From Nocardia sp. CDC159 (lineage in GTDB: Bacteria > Actinomycetota > Actinomycetes > Mycobacteriales > Mycobacteriaceae): a stretch of 64,000 nucleotides of DNA. Made by a program: the position numbers and the translations under genes. The stretch covers positions 124,001 to 188,000 of the forward strand of contig NZ_JAMRXH010000007.1 of the NCBI RefSeq assembly GCF_023740735.1, written 5' to 3'. Shown one piece after another: positions 51,474 through 60,100 of this stretch (position 1 is its first letter; each line of letters starts with the position of its first letter). The notes beneath the pieces are model-generated. The model did not search any database, was not told the DNA's origin, and saw only the letters and a list, made by a program, of their open reading frames with translations.

Positions 51474-51962
51474 GTGAGCGTAAGTGCAAGTAGACAGGTG
51501 ATACAGGTTCTTCGACCGAGACCGGCGGTCGAGCGGGCCGTCGAGCAAGCCGCCGCCGCACTCGACTACAGCGGTACCCGCGCGCTGCGGGTGCTGCTGC
51601 ATGCCGGGGTGAGCGCGCTGTGGCCCGCGATCAAGGCGACGCCGGAGAAGCAGGTGCGTTCCTACGAGTCCACCATCGCGGCGCTGCGTCGCCGCTGGGA
51701 GGCGGGCGGTGGGTGCTCGCCCGATTCGACGGTGGCCGCGCTGTTCCGGGATCTCGATGCCGAGGTCGCGGCGTTCCTCCAGCTGTGCGCCGATCGGTCG
51801 CGGACCGAATGGCTGGAGCCGGTCGAGGCCGTGGCGGCCTATTCGGTGGCCGTCATGCAGGGCACCGTGCTGCGCTGGCTGGCCGACTGCGACGACGAGA
51901 CGACGCTGGTCGTGCTCGACGACCTGGTCTCCAGCCTGTCGACCAAGGCGGCCGATCTCTGA
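51474..51962 (+). CDS. TetR-like protein with degenerate DNA-binding domain
   Basis: 162-aa helical protein. Residues about 20-65 have the outline of a TetR N-terminal domain: VEQAAAALDYSGTRALRVLL, then HAGVSALWPAIKATPEKQVR, where the usual turn and Y-x-x-F-x-x-K recognition motif are blurred. The rest (WEAGGGCSPDSTVAALFRDL; VEAVAAYSVAVMQGTVLRWL; DETTLVVLDDLVSSL) looks like a TetR C-terminal domain. GTG 51474 is favoured by GAGGGAG five bases upstream. It could be a regulator with a diverged operator or a non-DNA-binding relative. Confidence in the family is moderate. Confidence 0.6.
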   Translation: MSVSASRQVIQVLRPRPAVERAVEQAAAALDYSGTRALRVLLHAGVSALWPAIKATPEKQVRSYESTIAALRRRWEAGGGCSPDSTVAALFRDLDAEVAAFLQLCADRSRTEWLEPVEAVAAYSVAVMQGTVLRWLADCDDETTLVVLDDLVSSLSTKAADL

Positions 51963-52005
51963 ATCGATCCTGGACGTTTGACCAGTTTCGTGGTTCAGTG
52001 AAGGT

Positions 52006-53184
52006 GTGACAGACGTGTCGCCGATCACCGGATTGCATGCGGCCACCGCCGACCTGGATCCGCCGCTGGCCGCCCTCGATCTGGGCGCGTTGCGCGCCAA
52101 CGTCGCCGATCTCGTGCGGCGGGCCAAGGGTGTGCCGATCCGGGTCGCGAGCAAGTCGGTGCGCTGCCGGGCGGTCCTCGAGGAGGTGCTCGGCGGCGGC
52201 CTCACGGCGGCTGGCGGGTTCCGGGGCATCATGTCCTATTCGCTGCCGGAGGCGATCTGGCTGGCCCGCCACGGGGCGCGCGACATCCTGCTGGGCTATC
52301 CGAGCGTGCACCGCGCAGCGCTGGCCGAACTCGGCGGCGACGAGACGCTGCGCGCGGCCATCACCCTCATGGTCGACGATCCGGCGCAGCTGGATCTCAT
52401 CAAGACCGCGGTCGGCAGCGAGCGGGTGCGGCCACGGATCTGCCTGGACGTGGACGCCTCCCTGCGCCTCGGACCGATCCATCTCGGGGTCCGCCGCTCC
52501 CCGCTACGCACCCCCGACCAGGTCGCCGAACTGGCCCGCATCGCCCAGCAGCGCGGCTTCCAGGTGGTCGGCGTGATGACCTACGAGGCCCAGATCGCCG
52601 GTCTGCCGGACACCAATCCCGCTGTGCGCCTGGTGAAATGGGCCTCGGCAGCCGAAATCGGCAACCGGCGACGGCAGGTGCTCGACGCCGTCCGCTCGGT
52701 GGTCGGCGCACTCGAGATCGTCAACAGCGGCGGCAGCGGATCGATCGAGGTGAGCATCACCGATCCGAACGTCACCGAGGTGACGGCCGGTTCCGGCCTG
52801 TACGTACCCACCCTCTTCGACGGCTACCGCGCCTTCACCCCCCACCCGGCCATGTTCTTCGCCCTGCCCGTACTGCGCCGCCCGGCCCGCGGCATCGCCA
52901 CGGCCTTCGCGGGCGGCTACATCGCCTCCGGCCCCGCCGGTAAGTCCCGCATCCCGAAACCGGTATGGCCCACCGGTCTACGCCTCATCGGCACCGAGGC
53001 CGCAGGCGAGGTCCAGACCCCCTTGACCGGTGCGGAGGAACTACGCATCGGCGACCGAGTCTGGTTCCGCCACGCCAAGGCAGGCGAACTGTGCGAACGC
53101 TTCGACGAGATCCACCTCATCGATACCGACGGCACCCGCGCCACCGTCCCCACTTACCGCGGCGAGGGCCAGAACTTCGGCTGA
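52006..53184 (+). CDS. PLP-dependent amino-acid deaminase/D-threonine aldolase-like protein
   Basis: 392-aa fold-type III PLP enzyme (alanine racemase N-domain type). The PLP lysine is in PIRVASKSVRCRAVLEEVLG near residue 50. GIMSYSLPEAIWLARHGARD, ICLDVDASLRLGPIHLGVRR, GVMTYEAQIAG and VNSGGSGSIE (phosphate-binding) follow. The C-terminal domain has RIGDRVWFRHAKAGELCERF, with His and Cys suited to the metal site of D-threonine aldolases. In actinobacteria this gene often sits by an FAD-linked lactone oxidase; none is adjacent here. GTG 52006. Its last 68 bp overlap a small minus-strand gene. Confidence 0.85.
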   Translation: MTDVSPITGLHAATADLDPPLAALDLGALRANVADLVRRAKGVPIRVASKSVRCRAVLEEVLGGGLTAAGGFRGIMSYSLPEAIWLARHGARDILLGYPSVHRAALAELGGDETLRAAITLMVDDPAQLDLIKTAVGSERVRPRICLDVDASLRLGPIHLGVRRSPLRTPDQVAELARIAQQRGFQVVGVMTYEAQIAGLPDTNPAVRLVKWASAAEIGNRRRQVLDAVRSVVGALEIVNSGGSGSIEVSITDPNVTEVTAGSGLYVPTLFDGYRAFTPHPAMFFALPVLRRPARGIATAFAGGYIASGPAGKSRIPKPVWPTGLRLIGTEAAGEVQTPLTGAEELRIGDRVWFRHAKAGELCERFDEIHLIDTDGTRATVPTYRGEGQNFG

Positions 53185-53305
53185 GGCTTCTTCGAACAGT
53201 CCGGCGCTTCGGCGCCCGCCCAGGCCAGAACGTCGCCACGACGAACACCGCCAGTGGAATGGCGATCGCGATGAAAAGTCCGATGTGCCAGTCGATCTCG
53301 ATCAT
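53117..53305 (-). CDS. Small membrane protein (62 aa), tentative
   Basis: Starts MIEIDWHIGLFIAIAIPLAV, a single membrane helix of about 22 residues ending FVVATFWPG. A strongly basic Arg/Ser/Trp tail follows that lies antisense to the end of the aldolase gene. The basic tail may be partly an artefact of the overlap. Its ATG overlaps the stop of the 62-aa acidic gene by four bases (ATGA), which is the main support. Function unknown. Confidence 0.45.
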   Translation of the reverse strand: MIEIDWHIGLFIAIAIPLAVFVVATFWPGRAPKRRTVRRSLSRSSGPRRGKWGRWRGCRRYR

Positions 53306-53490
53306 GACGCCGCCGAGCCCGTCTCGTCGTCCCGGTCCTCGATGAGCCGAAGTTCTCGCGTGGCGGGTTCGCCTCGGTTGAACAACACGAGATAGACACC
53401 TGGGCCCCGCTCGGGATCGTCGCCGTAGTCGTAGACCTCCAGCACGCCCCCATCGAACTCGAAAAGCCTTGTCGGCCAGGGTTTATCCAT
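53302..53490 (-). CDS. Small acidic protein (62 aa), unknown
   Basis: Starts MDKPWPTRLFEFDGGVLEVY and continues with two further predicted strands, PGVYLVLFNRGEPATRELRL, and an acidic tail. All-beta and globular in look, no signal peptide. ATG 53490 was chosen over a longer frame; a GGGTCGAAG just upstream is a weak ribosome site. It is coupled by ATGA to the small membrane protein downstream. I do not recognise the family. Confidence 0.5.
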   Translation of the reverse strand: MDKPWPTRLFEFDGGVLEVYDYGDDPERGPGVYLVLFNRGEPATRELRLIEDRDDETGSAAS

Positions 53491-53524
53491 CTTCGACCCG
53501 CCCGTCCGTCGCTGTAGGAGGGCT

Positions 53525-53571
53525 ACCCGGGGCCGGGAATCCGCCAAGTCCGGGCTCTACCGGCCCCGGGT
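53525..53571. repeat. 12-bp perfect inverted repeat with 23-base spacer
   Basis: ACCCGGGGCCGG (53525-53536) is the exact reverse complement of 53560-53571. It lies in the 236-bp divergent spacer between the small acidic gene (minus) and the DUF6879 module (plus), 34 bp from the former. It could be an operator, an RNA hairpin in the minus-strand leader, or a recombination site. Confidence 0.5.
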
Positions 53572-53726
53572 GCCAGCGCTGACGCTATGCGGTCGATCAT
53601 CTCTGATACCAGCGCCTTGCAGCAGTTTGCGAATTCTGTTCAATGCAGCCTGAAGTCGAGTGCGCCGAGCGACCATTGAATGAGCTCGACGCAAATCACT
53701 GCATACTGAGACATGGAGGACTGGTC

Positions 53727-54059
53727 ATGCGGTTACGGTTTCTCGGCAAGGGCGGAACGCATCAGGGTGGGTGTCCGTCGCTCTACGTCACCGATCGCGG
53801 GAGCTACCTCGTGCAGGGCTGGGTGACCGGCGATCCGGGCAAAGTGGAGATCCCGCACCTACTGCTCGGATTCGTCGAGGCGGACACATTCCTCGGAGTG
53901 ACGTTGTCCGACACGGGAAGAGGGACATTCACGCTGTCCGGTCGACCGGTTACCGACTCGGAGACCTTGTCGGGGTTGGATCTGGCCGAAGATGAGGGGG
54001 CAATCGAGGTCCCGGTGAGCGAAAGGAAGTTCTACGGTGTTGCTGCTGCGGCAAGGTGA
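53727..54059 (+). CDS. Uncharacterised 110-aa protein of the DUF6879 module
   Basis: Starts MRLRFLGKGGTHQGGCPSLY and continues VTDRGSYLVQGWVTGDPGKV, IPHLLLGFVEADTFLGVTLS and GRGTFTLSGRPVTDSETLSG. It looks like a compact beta-rich protein with no signal peptide. GGAGG seven bases upstream (53715-53719) fixes ATG 53727. It overlaps the next gene by 23 bases, so expression is linked. Proteins beginning this way are familiar as neighbours of DUF6879 and XRE-DUF5753 genes in actinomycetes; function unknown. Confidence 0.65.
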   Translation: MRLRFLGKGGTHQGGCPSLYVTDRGSYLVQGWVTGDPGKVEIPHLLLGFVEADTFLGVTLSDTGRGTFTLSGRPVTDSETLSGLDLAEDEGAIEVPVSERKFYGVAAAAR

Positions 54060-54567
54060 CGAGTTCGACAACCTCCTGCGCACCTGCGAGCGGGAGGCGT
54101 TTCACCTCGAGGTGCAGGACACCTACGAAACGTCGGAGGAATTCGAGCCGTTCGAACGCTTCAAGGCTGGTGAGTCCGATGACTTCGCATGGATGGAAGG
54201 GTGGACGAGGCTTGTCCGGGAGACGACCAGCCGGGGTGTCCATGTCCGGCGGGCGCGTGTGGTCACTGTGCCACATGTGCCCTATACCGCTTGGGGATTG
54301 GTCGTCGCGCAGGTGAATATCGAAGCAGGAGAGGAGATTCGATATCTCCCCCGGAATCGGATCGACCCTGGCCAGCTCACGGTCGACGACTGGTGGTTGT
54401 TCGATGGAGAATCGGTCGCGTTCACGGTGTTCGAGCCGTCTGGACAATGGGCTGGTGGGGCGCTGACCAACGATCCGAGGATTGTGAACTACTGCCGGGA
54501 GGTTCGAGATCTCGTGTGGTCGGCGGCGATCCCGCATGCCGACTACACGGCGTTCGGTGTGCGGTGA
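54037..54567 (+). CDS. DUF6879 family protein
   Basis: 176-aa protein matching the DUF6879 pattern: LLRTCEREAFHLEVQDTY at the N-terminus, WTRLVRETTSRGVHVRRARV in the middle, VAQVNIEAGEEIRYLPRNRI and DDWWLFDGESVAFTVFEPSG. These proteins are usually found beside XRE regulators with DUF5753 in Streptomyces and Nocardia, comparable to the WhiJ/DUF397 pairs in which the small protein modulates the DNA-binding partner. Such a role here is inference. GTG 54037; coupled at its end (GTGA) to the XRE gene. Confidence 0.8.
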   Translation: MLLLRQGDEFDNLLRTCEREAFHLEVQDTYETSEEFEPFERFKAGESDDFAWMEGWTRLVRETTSRGVHVRRARVVTVPHVPYTAWGLVVAQVNIEAGEEIRYLPRNRIDPGQLTVDDWWLFDGESVAFTVFEPSGQWAGGALTNDPRIVNYCREVRDLVWSAAIPHADYTAFGVR

Positions 54568-55403
54568 CCAATGCCGCTCACGAGCAACGGGAAGCTCTCG
54601 GGCTCAGGCTTCGAGAGCTTCGCCGTGATGCGGGTCTCACCGGCCGTGGACTGGCTCGACTCGCGGGCTGGCACGAATCGAAAACCTCGCGCATCGAGTA
54701 CGGCAAGCAGACGCCGACGGAGGCGGATCTTCGGGCCTGGTGCGCGCACACCGGCAGCATGGAGCAGTTGCCGGACCTGATTGCGACGCTCCGCAACATT
54801 CAGGCCGCCTACCTGGAGTGGCGGCGCCTTCTGGGTACCGGGACGCAGCGTCGGCAACGCCTCTCGGTGAAGCTGGAAAGCAGAGCGAACGCGATGCGTT
54901 GGTATGAGCCCTGCGCCGTGCCCGGGCTCCTGCAAACCGCGGAGTATGCGGAGGTGGTGCTTCGCAAGGTCATCGATTTCTACGGCGTACCCGACGACAT
55001 CGACGCGGGCGTAGCGGCGCGGATGGAACGCCAGCGCGTGCTCTACCAGGGCGACCACCGGTTCTCGTTCATCATCGCCGAACAGGCGATACAAACCACC
55101 GTGGGAGACAACTCCGTGATGCTGGGACAGCTCGACCGGCTGCTGGCCGTGATGACCCTGCCGCGCGTAAAGCTCGGAATCGTTCCCGCGAGCGCGAACT
55201 ACGAGGCACCGGCCACGAACGGGTTCATCATTTTCGACAATCGACTCGTCCAGGTCGAGACGGTCACCGCTGAGCTGACCATCACCCAACCCCGTGAGAT
55301 CGCCTTGTACGGCAAAATGTTCGCCACGCTGTCGGAGCAGGCCATGCACGGCGACATGGCGCGGGAGCTGATCCGGAAGGCGCTCGCGGCGCGTTCCGGA
55401 TAG
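54564..55403 (+). CDS. XRE-family regulator with DUF5753 domain
   Basis: 279-aa regulator. The N-terminal XRE HTH covers residues 14-70 (GLRLRELRRDAGLTGRGLAR; LAGWHESKTSRIEYGKQTPT). The C-terminal DUF5753 domain is marked by YEPCAVPGLLQTAEYAEVVL, RMERQRVLYQGDHRFSFIIA and LTITQPREIALYGKMFATLS. This is the WhiJ-like class that is abundant in sporulating actinomycetes. GTG 54564 overlaps the DUF6879 stop, so the three genes from 53727 form one operon. Confidence 0.9.
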   Translation: MTNAAHEQREALGLRLRELRRDAGLTGRGLARLAGWHESKTSRIEYGKQTPTEADLRAWCAHTGSMEQLPDLIATLRNIQAAYLEWRRLLGTGTQRRQRLSVKLESRANAMRWYEPCAVPGLLQTAEYAEVVLRKVIDFYGVPDDIDAGVAARMERQRVLYQGDHRFSFIIAEQAIQTTVGDNSVMLGQLDRLLAVMTLPRVKLGIVPASANYEAPATNGFIIFDNRLVQVETVTAELTITQPREIALYGKMFATLSEQAMHGDMARELIRKALAARSG

Positions 55404-55413
55404 CTCCCCGTGC

Positions 55414-56337
55414 TCACGATCGCTGGGCTGAGGGCTGTTCGGTGATCATGGCTGGCCTTGTCCTGGTGGCGGCGGTGGCGAACCAGGCGCCGAGTAGGAG
55501 CAGGGTGGCGCCGACGGCTTGCAGGGGGCCGATGGTTTCGCCGAGGAGCAGCCAGGCGCAGGCGAGGCCGAAGACGGGGACGAGGAACATGGCCGAGGAG
55601 GCGGTGGCGGGTCCGGCGGCGTGGACCGCGCGGTAGTACAGCGAATAGGCCAGGGCGGTGGGTAGGACGCCCAGATACAGTGTGTTGAGCCAGAATCCGG
55701 CACTCAGGTCCGACCAGGGGACGGTTGTCAGCGCCGGTGCGGCGAGGATGCCGAGGGCGACGGTGCCCGCGGCCGTTGCGCATACGGTGACCGTGAAGGC
55801 GGGCAGGCGGGACAGCATCGGTGCGCCGAGGATGGTGTAACCGGCCCAGCAGACGGCCGCGCCGACGAAGGCCAGGTCACCGAGCAGCCGACTGCTGCCC
55901 GCGGCGGGAATGCCGAGGAAGAACAGGACTCCGCCGACGATCGCGGTGATCAGGCCCAGAACATGGGTGCGTGCCAGGCGGATTCGCCCGAGCAGCGCGG
56001 TCACGGCGACGGTGAGCAAGGGTGCGGTCATGGGCACGATGACGCTGCCGTCGGCGGCCGGGGCGAGGGAGAGGCCGAGGAAGAACAGGGCGTTGTAGCC
56101 GAAGACGCCGATCAGCCCGAGCCCACCCGCCCGCACCGCGTCCGCCGGTGCGAGCCGGGGGATACCGAGTACCAGCAGCGCCAGCGTGCCTATCCCGAAC
56201 CGCAGAAATCCGGCGACCTCGTGGGGCACCGCGCCGACGGCCAGCTTCGAACAGGCGAAGGCGCTGCCCCACAGCACCATCACCACGATCAGGGAGAGTG
56301 TGATTCGCACCGGGAGATCGTCGGTGACCGGGGCCAC
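55414..56337 (-). CDS. EamA/DMT-family transporter
   Basis: 307-aa exporter-like membrane protein with ten helices in two EamA repeats. The first starts RITLSLIVVMVLWGSAFACS and includes GLGLIGVFGYNALFFLGLSL; the second starts LGDLAFVGAAVCWAGYTILG and includes ASSAMFLVPVFGLACAWLLL. Members export amino acids or metabolites. GTG at 56337 (VAPVTDDLPV) was chosen so that the gene does not overlap the divergent AraC gene; the frame stays open to 56382. The 35-bp spacer with the AraC regulator suggests that regulator controls it. Confidence 0.87.
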   Translation of the reverse strand: MAPVTDDLPVRITLSLIVVMVLWGSAFACSKLAVGAVPHEVAGFLRFGIGTLALLVLGIPRLAPADAVRAGGLGLIGVFGYNALFFLGLSLAPAADGSVIVPMTAPLLTVAVTALLGRIRLARTHVLGLITAIVGGVLFFLGIPAAGSSRLLGDLAFVGAAVCWAGYTILGAPMLSRLPAFTVTVCATAAGTVALGILAAPALTTVPWSDLSAGFWLNTLYLGVLPTALAYSLYYRAVHAAGPATASSAMFLVPVFGLACAWLLLGETIGPLQAVGATLLLLGAWFATAATRTRPAMITEQPSAQRS

Positions 56338-56372
56338 GGCGGTCTTGAACGCTGGTGCGCGAGGATCAGGGC

Positions 56373-57197
56373 ATGCGGGCACGGGAATGGGTGGACTATC
56401 GGCGCATGCCGGATCGTCCGGTGGAGGCCATGGCCGCGCACTTCGACCGGCACGTCTACGATCCGCACAGCCACGACGCGTATTCGTTCGGCTACACCGA
56501 ATTCGGCGTGCAGGCCTTCGGCTGTCGCGGCGGGTCGCACGCCAGCGTCGCGGGCATGCTGATGGCGTTCAATCCGGACGAGCCGCACGACGGCCGCAGC
56601 GGGCACGAGGACGGCTTCACCTATCGGATCGTGCATATCGGGCCGGAGCTGGTCTCGGAGTTGCTGGCCGATCGGGCCGGGCGGCCGACCGGACTGCCGC
56701 TGTTCCCGGATCCGGTGCTGCACGATCCGCCGCTGCTGCGCGCGCTCGAGCGGCTGTACCACTGCGTCGGCTGCCCGGCCACCACCCTGGCCCGCGACGA
56801 GGCCCTCGCGCGCACGGTGGCGGCCATGGTCGAACGCGGGGCCCGGCACCCGCCCCGCGCGGCCGGGCACCCGCGCGACGACGTCGCGGCCGAACTGGCC
56901 GGGCGCGCCTGGACGATCCTGCGGGAGCGCTATCTCGACGACATCTCCAGCGCGGAGCTGGCGGCGGCGGTGGGCTGCAGCAGATTCACCCTGGCGCGGA
57001 CCTTCCGCGCCCGATACGGCTTGGCGCCCAGCGATTTCCAGCGCCAGCTGCGCTTGCGCGCGGCGCGGCGGATGCTGGCGAGCGGCCGCTCGGTCGCCGA
57101 GGCGGCCGTCGAATCCGGCTTCGCCGACCAGGCCCACCTCACCCGCTGGTTTCGTCGCTGCTACGGCATCACCCCCGGCGTCTACCGCACGGCGTGA
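56373..57197 (+). CDS. AraC-family regulator with cupin-like N-terminal domain
   Basis: 274-aa regulator. The N-terminal AraC-binding cupin has HVYDPHSHDAYSFGYTEFGV with metal-type histidines and MLMAFNPDEPHDGRSGHEDG. The C-terminal HTH pair is ISSAELAAAVGCSRFTLART and VAEAAVESGFADQAHLTRWF, ending YGITPGVYR. This is the class that often controls a neighbouring LysE or EamA exporter gene, here the divergent one at 55414. ATG 56373 has GAGG eight bases upstream; GTG 56355 is possible. Confidence 0.9.
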   Translation: MRAREWVDYRRMPDRPVEAMAAHFDRHVYDPHSHDAYSFGYTEFGVQAFGCRGGSHASVAGMLMAFNPDEPHDGRSGHEDGFTYRIVHIGPELVSELLADRAGRPTGLPLFPDPVLHDPPLLRALERLYHCVGCPATTLARDEALARTVAAMVERGARHPPRAAGHPRDDVAAELAGRAWTILRERYLDDISSAELAAAVGCSRFTLARTFRARYGLAPSDFQRQLRLRAARRMLASGRSVAEAAVESGFADQAHLTRWFRRCYGITPGVYRTA

Positions 57198-57198
57198 G

Positions 57199-60100
57199 CT
57201 AGGGATTGGCCAGGTGCAGGAAGGCGGCCAGATCGGCCAGCTCCCCGGGCGTTTCGGGCAGATATTCGGTGAGCAGGCCGGAGTGGACGATCACCGCGGC
57301 CCACATGGCGCGCGAGACGGCGGTGGTCAGCCAGTGCCGCGACAGCAGCGCCTCGATGCCGTGCGGCGCGTCCGCGGGGGTGGAGGTGGTGGTGGAGACC
57401 AGGACCACCGCGGCCTCGCGGCCCTGGAAACGTTCGGTGGTGCCGACCACCACATCCTCGATGCGCGCGCGGGACAGCAGGGTTCGGATGCGGGCGACCT
57501 GGGCGTGATAGGGGGCGACCACCAGAATGTCGTGTGGATGGAGTTTCCGCATCACCGCGCCCTGCCGCCAGGGCAGGCCGAGCAGCGCGCGTACCTGGCG
57601 CACCACCTCGCGGGCCTCCTCCACCGATTCGGTGCCGTTGCCGCGATGCTCGACCGGCACCATCCGCACGCCGGGCGGGATATCGGCCAATTCGCGCGCC
57701 AGCGTCACGGTTTCGTTGGAGCGCAGCCGGTCGCCATAGCGCAGCCGCGACACCGGGCCGCACAGTTGCGGATGCATGCGCCAGGTGCGATCCAGGAAGT
57801 AACCGAAATCCGGGGGCAGTGTGGATGATTCGCCGACCAGGCGGCCCAGGGCCGATTCGGCGACCGGTTCCGGATGGATGCCGTGGGTGGGCAGCGGCGC
57901 GGGATCGCCCAGCAGCAACAGGTTTCGGGCGCTGCCCGCGACGGCGATCGCGTCGGCGAGCGGGAAATGCCCGGCGTCGGGCAGTACCAGCAGATCCAGT
58001 GCGCCGGGCGGAATACGTTCGGGATCGGCGACATCACCGGGCAGACCACCGACGACACAGCCGTTGACCGCGTTGTCGAGGAAGCGGGGATAGCGGGCCG
58101 GATCGATCACCAGCCATTCGGGCGCGACTTCCTGGGCATCGGACTTGGCCACCAGTTCCGGCAGCACCCCCGCCCGCACCACCGCGTCGAGCACCTCCTC
58201 GACGGCCGAATGGGATTGGGCGACAACGCCGATGCGCCACCTGTGGCGGGTAACCAGGCGTTCGATCACCCGCGCCCCGGTGTCGGTCTTGCCGGTGCCG
58301 GGCGGGCCCTGCACGGCGATGTAGGAGTCGTCGAGATCGAGCACCGCGGCCGTGACCGCGGCGGCGTGGTCGCCGAACACCTCCGGTAGCGAGTCGCCCG
58401 AGCGCAGCCGCGGCCGACGTCGGCACAGCAGGTCGAACGCGCCGGTCAGGGGCGCCTCGGGCAGCGTTCCGAGCAGTTGATTGGCCGTGAATTCCAATGC
58501 GGCGGCGATGTTCTCGTCGCTGCCGGGCGGTCGCGGCACGATCGCGACCGGCAGGTCGTCGTAGGGCGCGCAGCCCTCCGGTAGCAGCTCCTCCACCCGC
58601 ACCACATCGTCGAACTCGTCGTCGCGCGCACAGCCCAGTACGGTGGCGGCGGCGACCGCCCGGCGGCCGGGCGCGGCCGTCATACCCGGCACCGGCCGCT
58701 CGTAGAGGGTGAGCACGGGCGTCCCGGGCGGTGGCGCGCTGCCGGTGCCCAGGCGACCGGTGAGCTTGAGATAGCGCCGCATCGGGCGCTGGCCGGTGCT
58801 GTGCCATTTGGTGTCCACGCTGCCCCAGTCGGCGACCAGAACGCCCGGGGTGTCGGCCCATTCGTCGATCGGCCGGTGCAGCCGGTCGGCGTGTGCCCAG
58901 TGCAGCGGTTGGCGCTCGCGCCGGTGGTAGGCCAGCACGGCCGCGGTGAGCGCGGCGATGTCCTGGGCGGGGGTGCGCGGTTCGTCGGTGTCGTAGGCGA
59001 ATTCGCGCAGCGCGGCCTCCACCGCCGAGGGCGTCTCGGGCACACTGTCGCGCGGGGCCGGGCGCGGCCGCACGCCGTGTTCGTCGGCCAGCGCGCGCAG
59101 CCGGTCGCGCACCGCCAGCAGCAGCGCGCACTCCGATTCGACAGGATCGCAGGCGAATTCGGGAACCTCGTCCAGCAGGGCGGTCAGATCCGCGAGCCGA
59201 TAGGAGCGTTCACCGATCATCAGCGCCGCCCGCACGATCGGATACAGGTCCAGCAGCGCGCCCAGCAGATCGTCGGCGATCTCGGAGTCCACACCGCAGC
59301 GCGCGCACAGCTCGGCGAGCAGTTCCCGGGCGGGCGAGCGGTAGTGGTGGATGCGCAGTTCGGGGTGGCGCTCCTGGCGATCGGCGAGGAATTCCAGCAG
59401 GGCCGCCGGATCGTGGGCGATGTCGAAGGCGTGGAACAGGATCGCCGGTGGGTCGCCCTCCTCCGGTGCGCGGGTCGGCGCGACGCCCACGCCGACCACC
59501 GTGGGCGGTGTGCCCGCGAGGGTGAGGAAAACGTCGCCGGGTGTGGTCGCGGGCAGCGCGGCCAGGGCGGTGGCATCGGTGACGGCGCACACCGGCTGCC
59601 CGGTGCGTTCGCGGCGCAGCTGCAGCGCGGCCTGTCGGTGTAGCAGCGAAAAGGTCTGTGCCGCAATACCGCTGACGGCGGAGTCGGCCCGGGCCAGGCG
59701 GTCCACGGTGGTGATCCCGGCCGCGTGCAGCTGGGCGCGCACGGCGGGGCGCATCCCGGCCACCAGCAGCAGATCCCGGCCCGCCACGAGTTCGGCGGTG
59801 CACGTGGGGCAGTGGCCGCAGGCCAGATAGCGGCGGTCGCCCCACTGCACGGGCAGTAGTTCGTCCTGTTTGGCCTCGACGATGGCCGCTACCCGACGGC
59901 GGCGTGCCCGGGCGACGGTCATGGCATCGCACAGGTCGTGGTGGGTCTCGCCACCCGCGGTCCGGATGCGGACCAGCTGGTGGACACCGAATCCATTGCG
60001 CTGCAAGGCTTCCGCACACGCGGCCAGCCGGATCAGGGTGACCACCACCGGCTCGTCGGTCTCGGCGTAGAGCTGGTAGGTCGTCTCCGGCGCGGGCGCG

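Noticed and set aside
53117..53184. Reading the small membrane gene as pure antisense artefact
   Set aside because: Not fully dismissed: the ATGA coupling and clear membrane helix kept it in the list at low confidence.
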